From contig JAQFWX010000018.1 in assembly GCA_027605045.1 (NCBI GenBank), positions 372,001 to 436,000 of the forward strand: DNA of 64,000 nt. The letters run 5' to 3'. The stretch is from Phallus indusiatus (lineage: Eukaryota; Basidiomycota; Agaricomycetes; Phallales; Phallaceae). Below, one piece after another: positions 12,635 to 23,347 of the stretch. Below the pieces are notes generated by a model. That model was not told where the DNA came from and searched no databases. It saw nothing but the letters and a program-made list of their open reading frames with translations. Each line of letters begins with the position of its first letter. Within the stretch, counting starts at the first letter, position 1. Both the position numbers and the translations under genes were made by a program.

Positions 12635-15600
12635 ATGACAGCCATGGAGTTCCCTACTTACTTAGATACCGGTTCGCCTCATGGACTAACACCGACTTCG
12701 CCCTCATTTAACGTCGCCCCCGTGACGAGGCAGCAAAACCATTTGCGTTCGAGATCCCACTCGCGACCGGACACGCCAAATCAACAACCTCAGAATAACC
12801 AAAGCGTTTACACAAATGTATCATTAGAACCACCTCCAGGCACTTTGTTTGTCGACTTTCTTCGTCAGTGGGACGATGCGCACGTCTCGCGCTGGCTCGC
12901 AGAGATCAAATGCCCACAACTTGCACAGAATTTTGCTACCAACGACGTCAGAGGAGATATTCTATTAGATCTGGATCAGAATACCCTGAGGGAAATGGGA
13001 ATCACTGCTGTGGGAGACAGAATCAAAATTATGAATGCGGTCAGGGTTTTACGAGTAAAGGTCTCGAGTAGTAAGCCACCCAAAAATACTCAATCTCAGT
13101 TCGCGAATGATACCAGACCGCTCGCCACAAAACCCCGTGTCGAATATAATTCGACTTTAACCGACACATCTTCACCACCTCGCCGACGACTTGATCCTAC
13201 GCGTCCGCCCCCATTGCAGTTGTCTGGATCAGCAGCTCTCAGTTCACCGTCCATCGTTTGGAATTCGGCCAGCAGCCGACCACCAAACCTTCCAGTCAAT
13301 CCAGGACATACCCATACACATTCCGGCTCCTCGACAAAAGATAGTTATGGCACAATACGAGGACTACCTCCTCTGCCTCCTCCTCCCAAAATGCAACTTC
13401 CAACCGTTCCTCGCGGCATAACAAGTCCTCAACAGCAGAACGTCACCCCTACCTCTGTCGCCTCTCGTTGTCTCCTACCACCACAAGTGTCTTCAGGACG
13501 ACGGACGCCAACACCTGCGGAATCACCGCCCCCATTCACCAAAGATCCACTTCCTCCAGCACCCAATCATCCAAACACTCCCTTAAATAGTCCCTGGTCT
13601 GGAGACTATGGCGTGCAACGAGGACCGAGCCCAGCTAATGTCAATGGAACCCGTGTGCTAACTGGAAATAGATCAAACTCACCACTTCCAATGTATCCTT
13701 CTCGCGCTCGTCCTCCCGTGATTTCGATACATAATCGTTCCGCATCAGCTACTCATCCCTATGCCAGTCTCCAAGCTAGTCTTCAGCCCCCGCTAAACTC
13801 GTCTAACACTGCACTTTCGCCAATTCGTGAACGTGATGATTTCTTGATACCTTCCTCGTCGACTGCCAGTCCATCCAATGCTCCTAGTTCTTCGCACGGT
13901 TCCCGTGGGCCTCTCCGTCCGTCCACGCCATCGAGTCGCACACCAATGACTGCCGAAGACATCCGTCGTAAATGCGTTAAATTCGTTCTTGCTGAGGGTG
14001 GTCACTCGCGCCTCCTTAACGTGGAGGATAAATTACGTGGAGCTGAAATACTAGAGTTCGTTCTCCGGAAGTTTGGAAATGCTGGTAATATTTCGTTTCC
14101 TTCCAACACTTCCTTCGAAGATTTGGACGCTATTGATCCCGAAGAGCCTCTTGTTGTTGATGGCTGGGGAGTGTTCCTTGATGAAGGCGATAACCTGGGT
14201 AAGCTACTTTAGCTTCTTTATCACTTTACCTTGTAATTAACAGTAAGATTTAGTTAGACATCTTAACGAAACGGAGCTCATTGTGATATGCCAAGACGAA
14301 AACAACGCAGCTCGTGAAACTGGTTTGACTATCAGACGCGTTAAACCGCGGAAGATCAAAGAAATCGCATCAAATCAACATGCTTCTTCTTCTTCCTCTC
14401 TTATGGAATTTCCTTCTATGTCGCAATTATCGCAGCAAAAACCGTCTCTCAATAGTGCTGAAACGCGAACTGTAAAACAGATGAATAGAGCAAGCTCGAT
14501 ATCTATCCTCAGCAGCTTAGGTGTCCCCGACCCAGAGAGAGCTTTGGCCCCGCCAGTACCGCCTTTGTCGTCCGATTCTCTCTCAAAACCTGCTTCACCG
14601 ACACCATCTAAGACTCAAGGAAAATTGCGGAATTTCCGCGGCCAGCGACCGCCATCTGAGCTTATTACCACTCATTTGCAGGAATACTTCCCGTATACAG
14701 AGAAAAGAGTGTTGGAAAGAACTCAGAGACAAAGCATCATGTTCAAAAATGGGAAAGCGGAAAGTATACGTTCTTTCACGGACAGCAGACATCTACCTTC
14801 TAGGCAGAGCTGGCTGGCACCTAATGATGATCCCAACTCATATTCGCCGCCACCCGTCCCTTCAGCCACGCTGTTACCCGATTCTCAATCTGTACGGTCC
14901 ATGCGATCTGGAAAGTCATTTATTTCTTCTAGATCTATGGTTTCTGGCAAATCAACGTTGTCTGCGATGAGCGATGACTCTCGCTTGAATGGTCAAGATA
15001 GTAAACACCTTGAACGCACGCAGTCCCCTGTACCTAGACTTCCGACACAACCATTGCTTCTTCCACCAGTTCAGTTCCCGACAGAAGGCGAAACTCTTTC
15101 AGAGAGTATGAATAAGGTTGGAAGAAGATTCTCGCGCACAAACTCAAATGCTTCACGTAGAACAAGTCGCCTAAGTATCAGACGGAGTGCGGCAGGCGCT
15201 GATCGGTCAGAAACAGCAAGTCTGTTAACCGTTGATGAAATTACTCAAGAAGTGGAAAGCCGACGTGCTAGCATGTTTGCGGAAAGCAAAGATCCTGTTC
15301 ACACAGATGAAGGAACAAGTACTGTTGTGGAAAGTGTGTCTGCAGATGAGGGTACTGCTGTTGAGAGCGGATATGAGGAAGTTGTCAAAGAATTGGGAGA
15401 TGAGAGTGGGAAAATAATGGAGGAAGCCGAAGATGAGGAGGAGGAAGAGGAAGATGAGGAAGATGAGGTGGAGGTGGAGGAGGAGGAAGAAGAAGAGGAA
15501 GAACACAAAGCTGTTACGTCCAATGGTGGCAAACGTTCTATTAAATGGATAAAGGGTGCTCTCATTGGTGCAGGATCGTTTGGAAGCGTGTACTTGGCCA

Positions 15601-16509
15601 TGGATGCGCATCGGGGTCTGTTGATGGCAGTCAAACAAGTCGAGATACCTACAGGCTCAGCTCCTAACGAAGAACGAAAGAAAGGTATGCTGAGCGCACT
15701 CGAACGGGAAATAGAGCTGTTGAAAAGCTTTCAACACGATAACATTGTGCAATACCTTGGTAAGAGAGAGAAATATTCAACAAGAATAGGTGCTGACGCT
15801 AATTTTATTAGATTCCTCAAATGACGGCGTTCATTTAAATATCTTTTTGGAGTATGTTCCTGGGGGTTCGGTAACTACTCTCCTGAAAAATTACGGAGCT
15901 TTTGAAGAAGCATTAGTCCGTAATTTCGTTCGACAAATTCTCCAAGGCCTGAATTACCTTCACGAGCGAGATATTATTCACAGAGATATCAAGGGAGGAA
16001 ACATATTGGTCGACAATAAGGGAGGTATCAAGATATCCGATTTTGGTATCTCGAAAAAAGTAGAGGATACTATGCTCCCTGGTACTCGAGTTCATCGCCC
16101 GTCGTTACAGGGTTCAGTGTTCTGGATGGCGCCCGAAGTAGTTAAACAGACCGCATATACCATAAAGGCGGACATTTGGAGTTTAGGCTGCTTGATAGTC
16201 GAAATGCTTACTGGTGAGCATCCATGGGCTCAATTAACACAAATGCAAGCGATCTTCAAGGTATATCTTTAATCTTTTTTTTCGAATTTAATTCAAGTTA
16301 ACGTCATATAGATCGGGTCTTCTGCCAAGCCTACTATACCTTCTGACATCTCTACCGACGCTGAAGATTTCCTTCACCAAACATTCGAGCTGGATCACAA
16401 TAAACGACCAACTGCCGCTGAGCTACTTAGTCACCGTTGGATTATAAATGACCCTGTATTCGCCGCTATGAACACTGTAGCCCACGATAAGCTTAATGGT
16501 TTATCATAG
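12635..16509 (+). CDS. STE11: MAPKK kinase of the Ste11/Byr2 type (SAM, Ras-binding-like, kinase)
   Basis: Ste11-type kinases phosphorylate a MAPKK in the pheromone/filamentation and osmostress pathways. The start at 12635 ([11 protein letters not shown]) is preferred; an in-frame ATG at 12596 is possible. The N-terminal SAM domain runs from [17 protein letters not shown] to [16 protein letters not shown] and would bind a Ste50-type adaptor. A long Pro/Ser-rich linker follows. The block [18 protein letters not shown], near 13970, matches the Ras-binding-like domain of this family. An acidic run of nearly pure Glu/Asp (about 15420-15500) precedes the kinase domain, which has GAGSFGSVY, the Lys in [29 protein letters not shown] and DIWSLGCLI, so it looks active. 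All elements sit in the expected order. Confidence 0.92.
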
Positions 16510-16975
16510 GTAAAAAGGGTGATTATTTCCGCTCAAGTTTATGTTGTGCTAGGTTTCATCGTTGGACATCACATCTTTACCTTGGTGCTTTGCTGTATAT
16601 CTGCTTTCAACGTGTAATATTTAACCTTTTTATCTTCTAAATGTTAAGCTATTTTTATCGTGTTTTATACACTAAGGGGGGAACCGTTAAACGCTGGCCC
16701 AGTCTCATGAGCGTCATAGAACTAGTCGGCCATTTTGATTTGAGCTACGTGAGGTATGTCCTTTTGAGAATGATGGTCATTGATCATCGCGTTTACGTTT
16801 TCCAGCTTTGGTACCAGGGCCCCAGTGAGATGTCGGATTTTGCTGATATCGTACTAGTTTTACTTTAGATAGCGCTGACACGTTTGGGTTGTGTTTCAGA
16901 TCAATGCTGGAGCTAGAATATTCATGTTGCCTTCAAAACTGAAAAACTGGATACTTCTGGCTGACTTACGACGCT
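16510..16975. other. Convergent 3' region between MAPKKK and TRM1
   Basis: This 466-bp stretch lies between two facing stop codons. A 75-codon frame exists on the plus strand at 16641-16868, but it resembles nothing I know and crosses a possible intron-like segment, so I do not call it a gene. It most likely contains both 3' UTRs. Confidence 0.5.
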
Positions 16976-19033
16976 TCCTTTTCTAGCAGGGTAGCTGCTG
17001 GTGCTCCTTCCTTGATATTCTCTAATTTCACCGGATGAGATTTGATATATTCCCGATAAACGTCATGGATAAACTTCCGGTTTGCGGTGGTTTTGATTGA
17101 CCCCGCGCAAGCATGAGATCGCGATACATCGTATCCAGCGTTGAGGAGAGCAGATCTAAAGCTCGATCAAAATTCGAGTGTATAAATACTGACCTGTCAA
17201 ACATACGCTATTTCATCCAAGGACGGTGATGTACAGTGAAAAAAGCTTGCTATTTTTTGCGGCGTGAAATAAAATGGGACGTCAAGCTCCTTGAATACTG
17301 GGTGAACAAACATATATGGGCAAAAAGATGGAACCAAACCTCATGTGCTAAAGTAACCATTCCTTTTAGCCTTGCAGAGGTTCCATAGTGACTAGAATGT
17401 TCTTCAACATGCTGCAATAAACGTTTGGTAAACTCTTTGTCGTGTATAGGCCCCGACCACATCGGCCCTGCTACCTTTGGAAGGTTAGTGAAAAGAGTCT
17501 CTATAAGCATAAATACCTACGTGGAAGGTCCCACCACATTCATTGCACAAAGGAGGAATGGGTGGTCCGGCATTAACTCTGTACTGCAAGTTTGGATTGG
17601 AAGATGTCCCCGTAGACTTATCGACAATTTTTCCCAACGTCTGGCAATGATATGATTGACAGTCATTGCACACGTAGTAAAAAGAAGTCTGGCTTTAAAA
17701 TACGATCAGTAAAAATTGAGCTATTATGAAGGAAACGCATATACCTAAATGCTTTCTTTACTTCAATTGGAGCTGACCGGACGCGAACAAATAGCCGAAC
17801 ATAAAAGTCAATGGACAGGGAGAGAAGTGGTTGGATATATCTCCCATAACGAGCTGCAGAGGTAGATAGAGTATTTAAGACTAGCCGAAGCGCCTTTGGG
17901 AGATGTGAAAATGCATCCTATAAACTGAGCGGGTGACTAACCACTTCATGACAATACTCCGCTTTTACAGGAACACCACCATAATTGGAGAAACTACCAA
18001 ATTCTGAGTCGGATTTTTTTGAGTGCTCAGAGTGAGGCGATGGTCGACATACCATTTTTCTGGATAATTTGTATTCCCGAGGACTGACATATCTGTACAT
18101 GTAACGCATAAAAGTCCTGATGACGATAAGTGAATAGACGACTGAAATAAAACCAACTATTACCTCCGTCGGTGACACACTGTACAGCTGCATCTATAAA
18201 AGGAGCCGCGGTACCATAGGGATCCAGATCCACGACGTCCACTTTCTGTCGCTCTAGTCGATGAGAATACATAAGAGTACTAAAGAATTCAGCATAATTC
18301 AAGTATCAGAAATAAATTATATACCATGCATCTCCTCATTGACTCTAACTTTTCCTAACGAGGCATGACCATTATCTTGGCAAGTTTCGTCAGGACCCAA
18401 ATTATTGAACGCAACGTTCCGTTTCATAACTTCAATTGCACCGGGAGATATATCGTTGGCAATCACGTATCTGCGCGGTGTGTTGGATTCGTTTTCTAGC
18501 AGGAATTTATTATGCCAACCTTACTAGAGGAATTTCCTGTGCATAGCGAATAGATCGCAGACCGGTAGCAGACAGTGGCTCTAAGATGACGCATTTATGA
18601 GGTTGGTACTTTGACTTGGATCAAAATGCTTGAATAGTGAATGATAATTCAAATACAAACCTCGCGTGAGGTGACTTTATCCTCCGATTCTTCCATGTCT
18701 TCATGTTCCTGCCCTTCGTAATTATCAATTTGATTTTCAACTTGAAACATTTTAATATTCTCAGTTACGCGACTATTGCGAGAACACACCTTTAGGACGC
18801 TTATGTTTGACATCATCGCGTTTTTGAGTTTTCATTTTTTGCTTGTTCTCCCATTTCTGTCGCTTTATCTCATTTAGCTGCTCGCTCCATACTCTGATAG
18901 CTGCTACGCTGAGATCACGATTGAATTCTTGCACGGGGTTTAGAAAAACCTGATTAGCTTCTGGCAAAAGCAATTTTGCTCCGTTTTCGGTGTGGACACG
19001 GAATCCATTAGGGATGGTTACAACCGTAGTCAT
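16976..19033 (-). CDS. TRM1: tRNA (guanine26-N2)-dimethyltransferase Trm1
   Basis: Trm1 makes N2,N2-dimethylguanosine at position 26 of cytosolic and mitochondrial tRNAs. The start at 19033 gives [23 protein letters not shown], close to Trm1 N-termini. Visible family blocks include [37 protein letters not shown] (the catalytic Asp-Pro motif) and [12 protein letters not shown]. Another is [14 protein letters not shown]. Further on, the Cys-rich block [10 protein letters not shown] and [13 protein letters not shown] is followed by [13 protein letters not shown]. The last exon ends in [17 protein letters not shown]. The gene is cut into many small exons by short introns. It is convergent with the MAPKKK gene. 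Confidence 0.92.
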
Positions 19034-19269
19034 CCAACGTTTAAAAGAAGAAATGAAGGCCAGACTATCGGCAAGGCAACTTGAAGTAAGGGATTTTTGT
19101 CAAGCAAAGCTGAAATTCAAGATGTAACAGATTTGGTCACGAAAATGATGTCATGTTTCTATAAGATACATTGCGGAGTTGTGGTAATGTCTGCTAGTGA
19201 AGAGAAAAATGCGGATGTACGCCAAAAAAATATAACAGAAGAAAACAAATGATATGGCGGTGAAAGAGT

Positions 19270-22200
19270 TCACCATTCAAAATCTTCGGAATAAAGATCT
19301 ATCGTTGGGGCCTGCCCCCTCATAACTGAAAGCGGCTTGATTTGAGCAGCAACGCTTTTCCGGACAACCGCATTGAGTGTTGTAGGTCCACAACCTAGCA
19401 AAAGTCAGGAAATAGAAAGTCAAACAAAACAGGGTAGAACGTACATGTCACAATCATGGATTTATGCGATCGTGCAGCCTCCTCTGCTATTATTCGGCTA
19501 ATATCAGCTCGACCGGGTTGTGCTAGCTCCGAAACAAGAGGAACGTCTTCAGCTTCGACTTCATCCATATCAAATCGAGTGTGTCGACGAGGGTCTTGAG
19601 ATTTAAGGAAAGGACGATCGCTGGCCGAAGTAGTTTGGACTAGGTTGGTCGAACTGCTAGCACTCAGGGGCGATAAGACCTGTTCTTCAGAAAACCTATC
19701 CACGGGAAGAGTAACAGCTGATTGAGAAACATTCACAGCTAAGGGTGACCGTAAATTCGAAGGACGAGCAGTCGTTTCTGAATGCTTGGAGTGAAGGAAG
19801 CCAGACATTCGTTTCGCATTTATGCTATCTCGGGAAAATGCAGGTAAGCCCGATAGCCGGCTTTGTTCGCGTCGAAAGTGGCCTTCTTCGCGCAATCGTC
19901 GAGAAAGTTGTCGTTCACCAGGGAGTTGAGTATCGTCCTCTCCATCAAAATTTGTAAGATCCAGAATATGTTGTTCGTGATCCGAAGTGCCATACATATC
20001 CAAAATGTCCGTCACGTCGTTGTTTTCGACATCGGGCGAGCGTGATGGATTAGGTCGAGTCCCCAAACGATTAGTTTTCTCCGCATCCCATACAAACGCC
20101 GGAGATGGTCGCACCGGATTATCCTCGCGTAATGGAGATTGTGCGAAAGGCGTTTGTGGATCCGGGGGACGGGTCACGAAAATTTCTATTTGTAAAGAAG
20201 GAAACGAAACCAATTCTAGACAACGCCGGATCGTCGCAGAGGCCCATTGGATATGTGCTATGAAACGAAACTCAGAAAAAGATACCTTTGACTTTAGAAT
20301 AATGTACTCACTGAACTCTCTTACAATCCAGACAAAGCGCACCCTCTGAATTTGGGAGACAACGCCGTTAGTCCAGCTTCCGGTACTCCCACCCAACGAT
20401 TTTCCATTCCTTCCAGTGAGGCACATACACGCGTATTCTAGTATAGAAGCGGCGAAACTAACACCAGATCCGCCGGCGATTATGAGAACAGTATCGTAAG
20501 ATGTCCATTTGGTTCGAACAGAAGACCCGAAAGGTCCGTCGACGTGCGCACGCAGTAACACACCTCTACTTGGTCTTACAAAATTGAAATCGGGCTCATC
20601 CCCAACAGAACCCGCGTCCTCTAGTTGTTCCACGTACATCCATAGGTCTTTGGTGAAGCCTGCTCGGGCGCGGATTAAAATGACGAGCTCTCGACCGTCG
20701 TCAGTGGCAGCCTCCGCATCACATACAGACGCAATGGTGAATGGGTGTGCACTGAACTTTGAGACCGATGGAATGGTCAAAAGGACATGTTGACCGGGCC
20801 CCCAAGTGAAATGGTGTGGAGGAATTAATCTTAGTCGTACCGTTTTACCTGGGAGCAATGTTGCATGTGCATACCCAGGTGGTGAGACGTAAGCACCCCT
20901 TGCCGAATAACCTGCCATACGAAGTTGAGAAGGATAATTTGGATGTATCGGTGTTGGACTTGGGCTCGGGCCACGTGCATGGGAGTGCGACAATAATCCC
21001 GCGCTGCTGCTAGTCTGGAAGGATTGAACAGATACTTGGCCGATACTGAGTCGTTTAGGATCAGTTGCTGGCCAGTGGCTTGCTGGACTGGTGGATTCGA
21101 CGGGAGAATGACGGTCATAGGAAATTCGGAATCGCTTGGCTTTTTCCATTGCTTCTGAATGGATGTTTTTGAGATAGCGATCACGCCGTCGTCCATGTAG
21201 ATTGCCTAATAGACCGTTGGTTATAGTGAAGCGAGCAAACCGCCAAGCACGTTCGCATCCCCAAAGAATTAGACTGGACCAGCACCACCAACCGATAGGA
21301 GGGAAATGGAGAGCAGAAAAGACAAGAGTAGCAGGTACAAAAAGAAGATGAAGAAGGTAGAAAGCTTCGTAGATTTCAACTCTTACGAGACGCATTGATA
21401 CAGCAGTGACAAGGGTTAGACAAATAAATGCCTATTATTTGAAAAGAAAGGGGGCATCAAACTGTGTCGTTACAACCCAACAAGGGAGAGACAAACACTT
21501 ACCAACCATCCAAAAACAAATTTCTCATAAGTAAAAGCGACGGTGAAGATAGGTGTACCGGGTCTGACAACGTCTAGGCAGAGCTGGACCGTCCACAGAG
21601 CGACATGCAAGGTAGTTATGAACCATATTAGTCTGCCGGACCAGCGGTGAAGGAAAGCGAGCTTGTCATTGTAAAGCTGGATGAAAAAAGGGAGAGCAAA
21701 AATAGCAAAGGGGGGAGCTTTGATAGCAAACAAGACACATAATGGAAACAAAGCGAAAGCGATGGTACCTGTGCGACCACCCGACGACCACCAAGTTTTG
21801 GAAATGGTAAATGAAGGAGGGGTAGACGAGAAGGACGTTGGTGAGCTGTGGGTGCCAGCGTCACTAGGCTGGGTTGCGTTGTGAAATAGATCCCATATTC
21901 GCGTTCCTGGGGCAATGTAGTCCGGTCCCACGAAGGATAGAACTAGAGAAATGACGAGCAGGACCAAAAGACCAAGGAGCTGGGCATTGGAAGGGAGAGG
22001 CAAGGGCTGCTTATGGGGCTTGTTCTTTCGCGATGCTTCTGTCAAGGCATGCTTTTTGCGCCATGTCCGCCGTCTGTAGCCCCATTTTTTCCAGAGAGCA
22101 TTGACGAAGCTGCCGCAAACTCGACCGTTCCAATGAAACGCTACAGAGACAACGAACACGAGGACCACTGCGATCCAAAAAAGATAGGTGTAACGGTAAC

Positions 22201-22318
22201 TCGGAAAGCTGAGGCGATGGATGAGGAGATAGGTCGTGAGCCAGTCGTGTTCATCTTGAGAAGGCGGTGGAATTGGATTCAGATCTAAGGGCAAGTTCAC
22301 CGGGAGAGCTAGTGACAT
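19270..22318 (-). CDS. Ferric reductase / FRE family transmembrane oxidoreductase
   Basis: FRE-type enzymes carry electrons from NADPH via FAD and two haems across the plasma membrane to reduce Fe3+ or Cu2+. The N-terminal half has several hydrophobic segments. The haem-binding helices are visible: LHRWSGRLIWFITTLH and LHLLFVPATLVFSALH, each with two His 14 residues apart. The FAD-binding motif HPFTIAS, the NADPH-binding Gly motif IIAGGSGVSF and the C-terminal CGPTTL motif are all present. A Ser/Pro/Glu-rich insertion of more than 200 residues sits before the CGP motif, longer than in typical family members. The last exon ends TIDLYSEDFEW; the stop is at 19270-19272. A 54-bp intron at 20258-20311 keeps the frame open. 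The gene lies next to ATX1 in the same direction. Confidence 0.87.
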
Positions 22319-22685
22319 GATAAGCGGACCCGCGCTTGACAGGTGGGGCGGTTATATTGTAAAGAACGGAGCTATAGTTTGTTGGAAAACGAGCGAAATA
22401 AGAGAACCAATTATGCGGTGATGTAATGGGTTTGGAGCTCTCAACCCACCGCGAAAGAAAGTCAAGAACAAGGTGACAAATTGGTACCTGAACAGACCTG
22501 AGTCCACGGCGTAACGTGGGGGAGGGGCCTGGTTTTGACGTGTCTTCCTTTTTTATGTCAATCACAGCGCAGCAGCGTCTCTGTCGTACATATGGTATGT
22601 ATATATATTTATATATATTTCTGATGCGTAATAATATATGTATAGTCTCCAAGCACAACAAGCACAAGGACGTTGACTTGAATTA
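22319..22685. promoter_or_regulatory. Promoter region of the ferric reductase gene, with AT-rich repeat
   Basis: This is the space between the ATX1 stop and the ferric reductase start, both on the minus strand. It contains a TA-rich tract at about 22591-22640 made of short TATATATTTATATAT-like units. A TGATAA sequence, which fits the HGATAR core of fungal GATA factors, sits just at the gene start near 22318. One such site can occur by chance. Confidence 0.4.
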
Positions 22686-23128
22686 TCATGCGAGCACCTC
22701 GCCAGAGATAACCTGCCAGTGACCGGCGCAATAAGTATAAATCGCGAGGAACCAGGCACAAACGGGACACTCGCCTCTTTACCGGTTTTCTTGATCTTTT
22801 CAAGCACCACATCGTACTCAATATTTCCTTTCACAATCACCTCCTGCTTTTCGAGGCTCACTTCATAGGAAATTCCTATAAAGAGGTGGTCAATCGTGTT
22901 AGCCTAGACCATGACTGAGACCTACCTTCCACCTTCGAAAGGGCCCGATTGACTGCATTTGAACAGCCACCGCACGTCATCTAAGTCAAGCTCTTCATTC
23001 AGAATTGCTGCGTACTTGGCAGATGCCAATACCGGTGAATCACCTTGACGTTAAACTTGTATTGATGCTCCTTTTCTGCTTGTTCATAATTTACTACACG
23101 ATTTGTTTTAAAGACAACGTACCGCCAT
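22686..23128 (-). CDS. ATX1: Copper metallochaperone Atx1
   Basis: Atx1 is a small cytosolic protein that hands Cu+ to the Golgi Cu-ATPase (Ccc2 type), which loads multicopper oxidases. The track of frames does not show it whole because it is split into four small exons. Spliced, it begins MAEHQYKFNVK, then MTCGGCSNAVNRALSKVEG with the MxCxxC metal site, then ISYEVSLEKQEVIVKG, and ends KKTGKEVISGEVLA. This matches the length (about 70 residues) and fold of fungal Atx1. The third intron, at 22713-22774, has to start with GCGAGT to keep the frame. Exon 1 holds only two codons (ATG GCG). The gene lies upstream of, and in the same direction as, the ferric reductase gene. Confidence 0.86.
22713..22774 (-). 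other. ATX1: Probable GC-AG intron in ATX1
   Basis: The exon ends AAAGAG, the intron begins GCGAGT and ends CTGGCAG, and the next exon encodes VISGEVLA and a stop. The result TGKEVISGEVLA is the expected Atx1 C-terminus. The GT donors nearby put the last exon out of frame. Confidence 0.65.
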
Positions 23129-23347
23129 TGTAAATAATGCTAAGGTGCGAGAGTAGTAGTCAGGCTAGCTGATAGGATTTCGCCGACACAATGCTCGAGA
23201 TCCTGTGTCTTATACAAAAATCATTTGATTACGCGATCTGTGCGTGATGATCGATCGCAGCACTTGAATATATAGTCAAAAATCTCGGGCCATTCTCGCG
23301 CTCTCAGCAACATCAGAAAAATGATTGGTTTATTATAAGAATCGTTA

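Noticed and set aside
15225..15638. Long minus-strand frames opposite the MAPKKK acidic run
   Set aside because: They are complements of the Glu/Asp-coding repeat, which gives Ser- or Phe/Leu-rich shadows.
16641..16868. A 75-codon plus-strand frame after the MAPKKK
   Set aside because: It has no family features, lies in a convergent 3' region and includes an intron-like GTATGT...TTCCAG segment; most likely chance.
22591..22640. TA-rich tract near ATX1 as a transposon remnant
   Set aside because: No terminal repeats or coding trace around it; it looks like a simple AT repeat.
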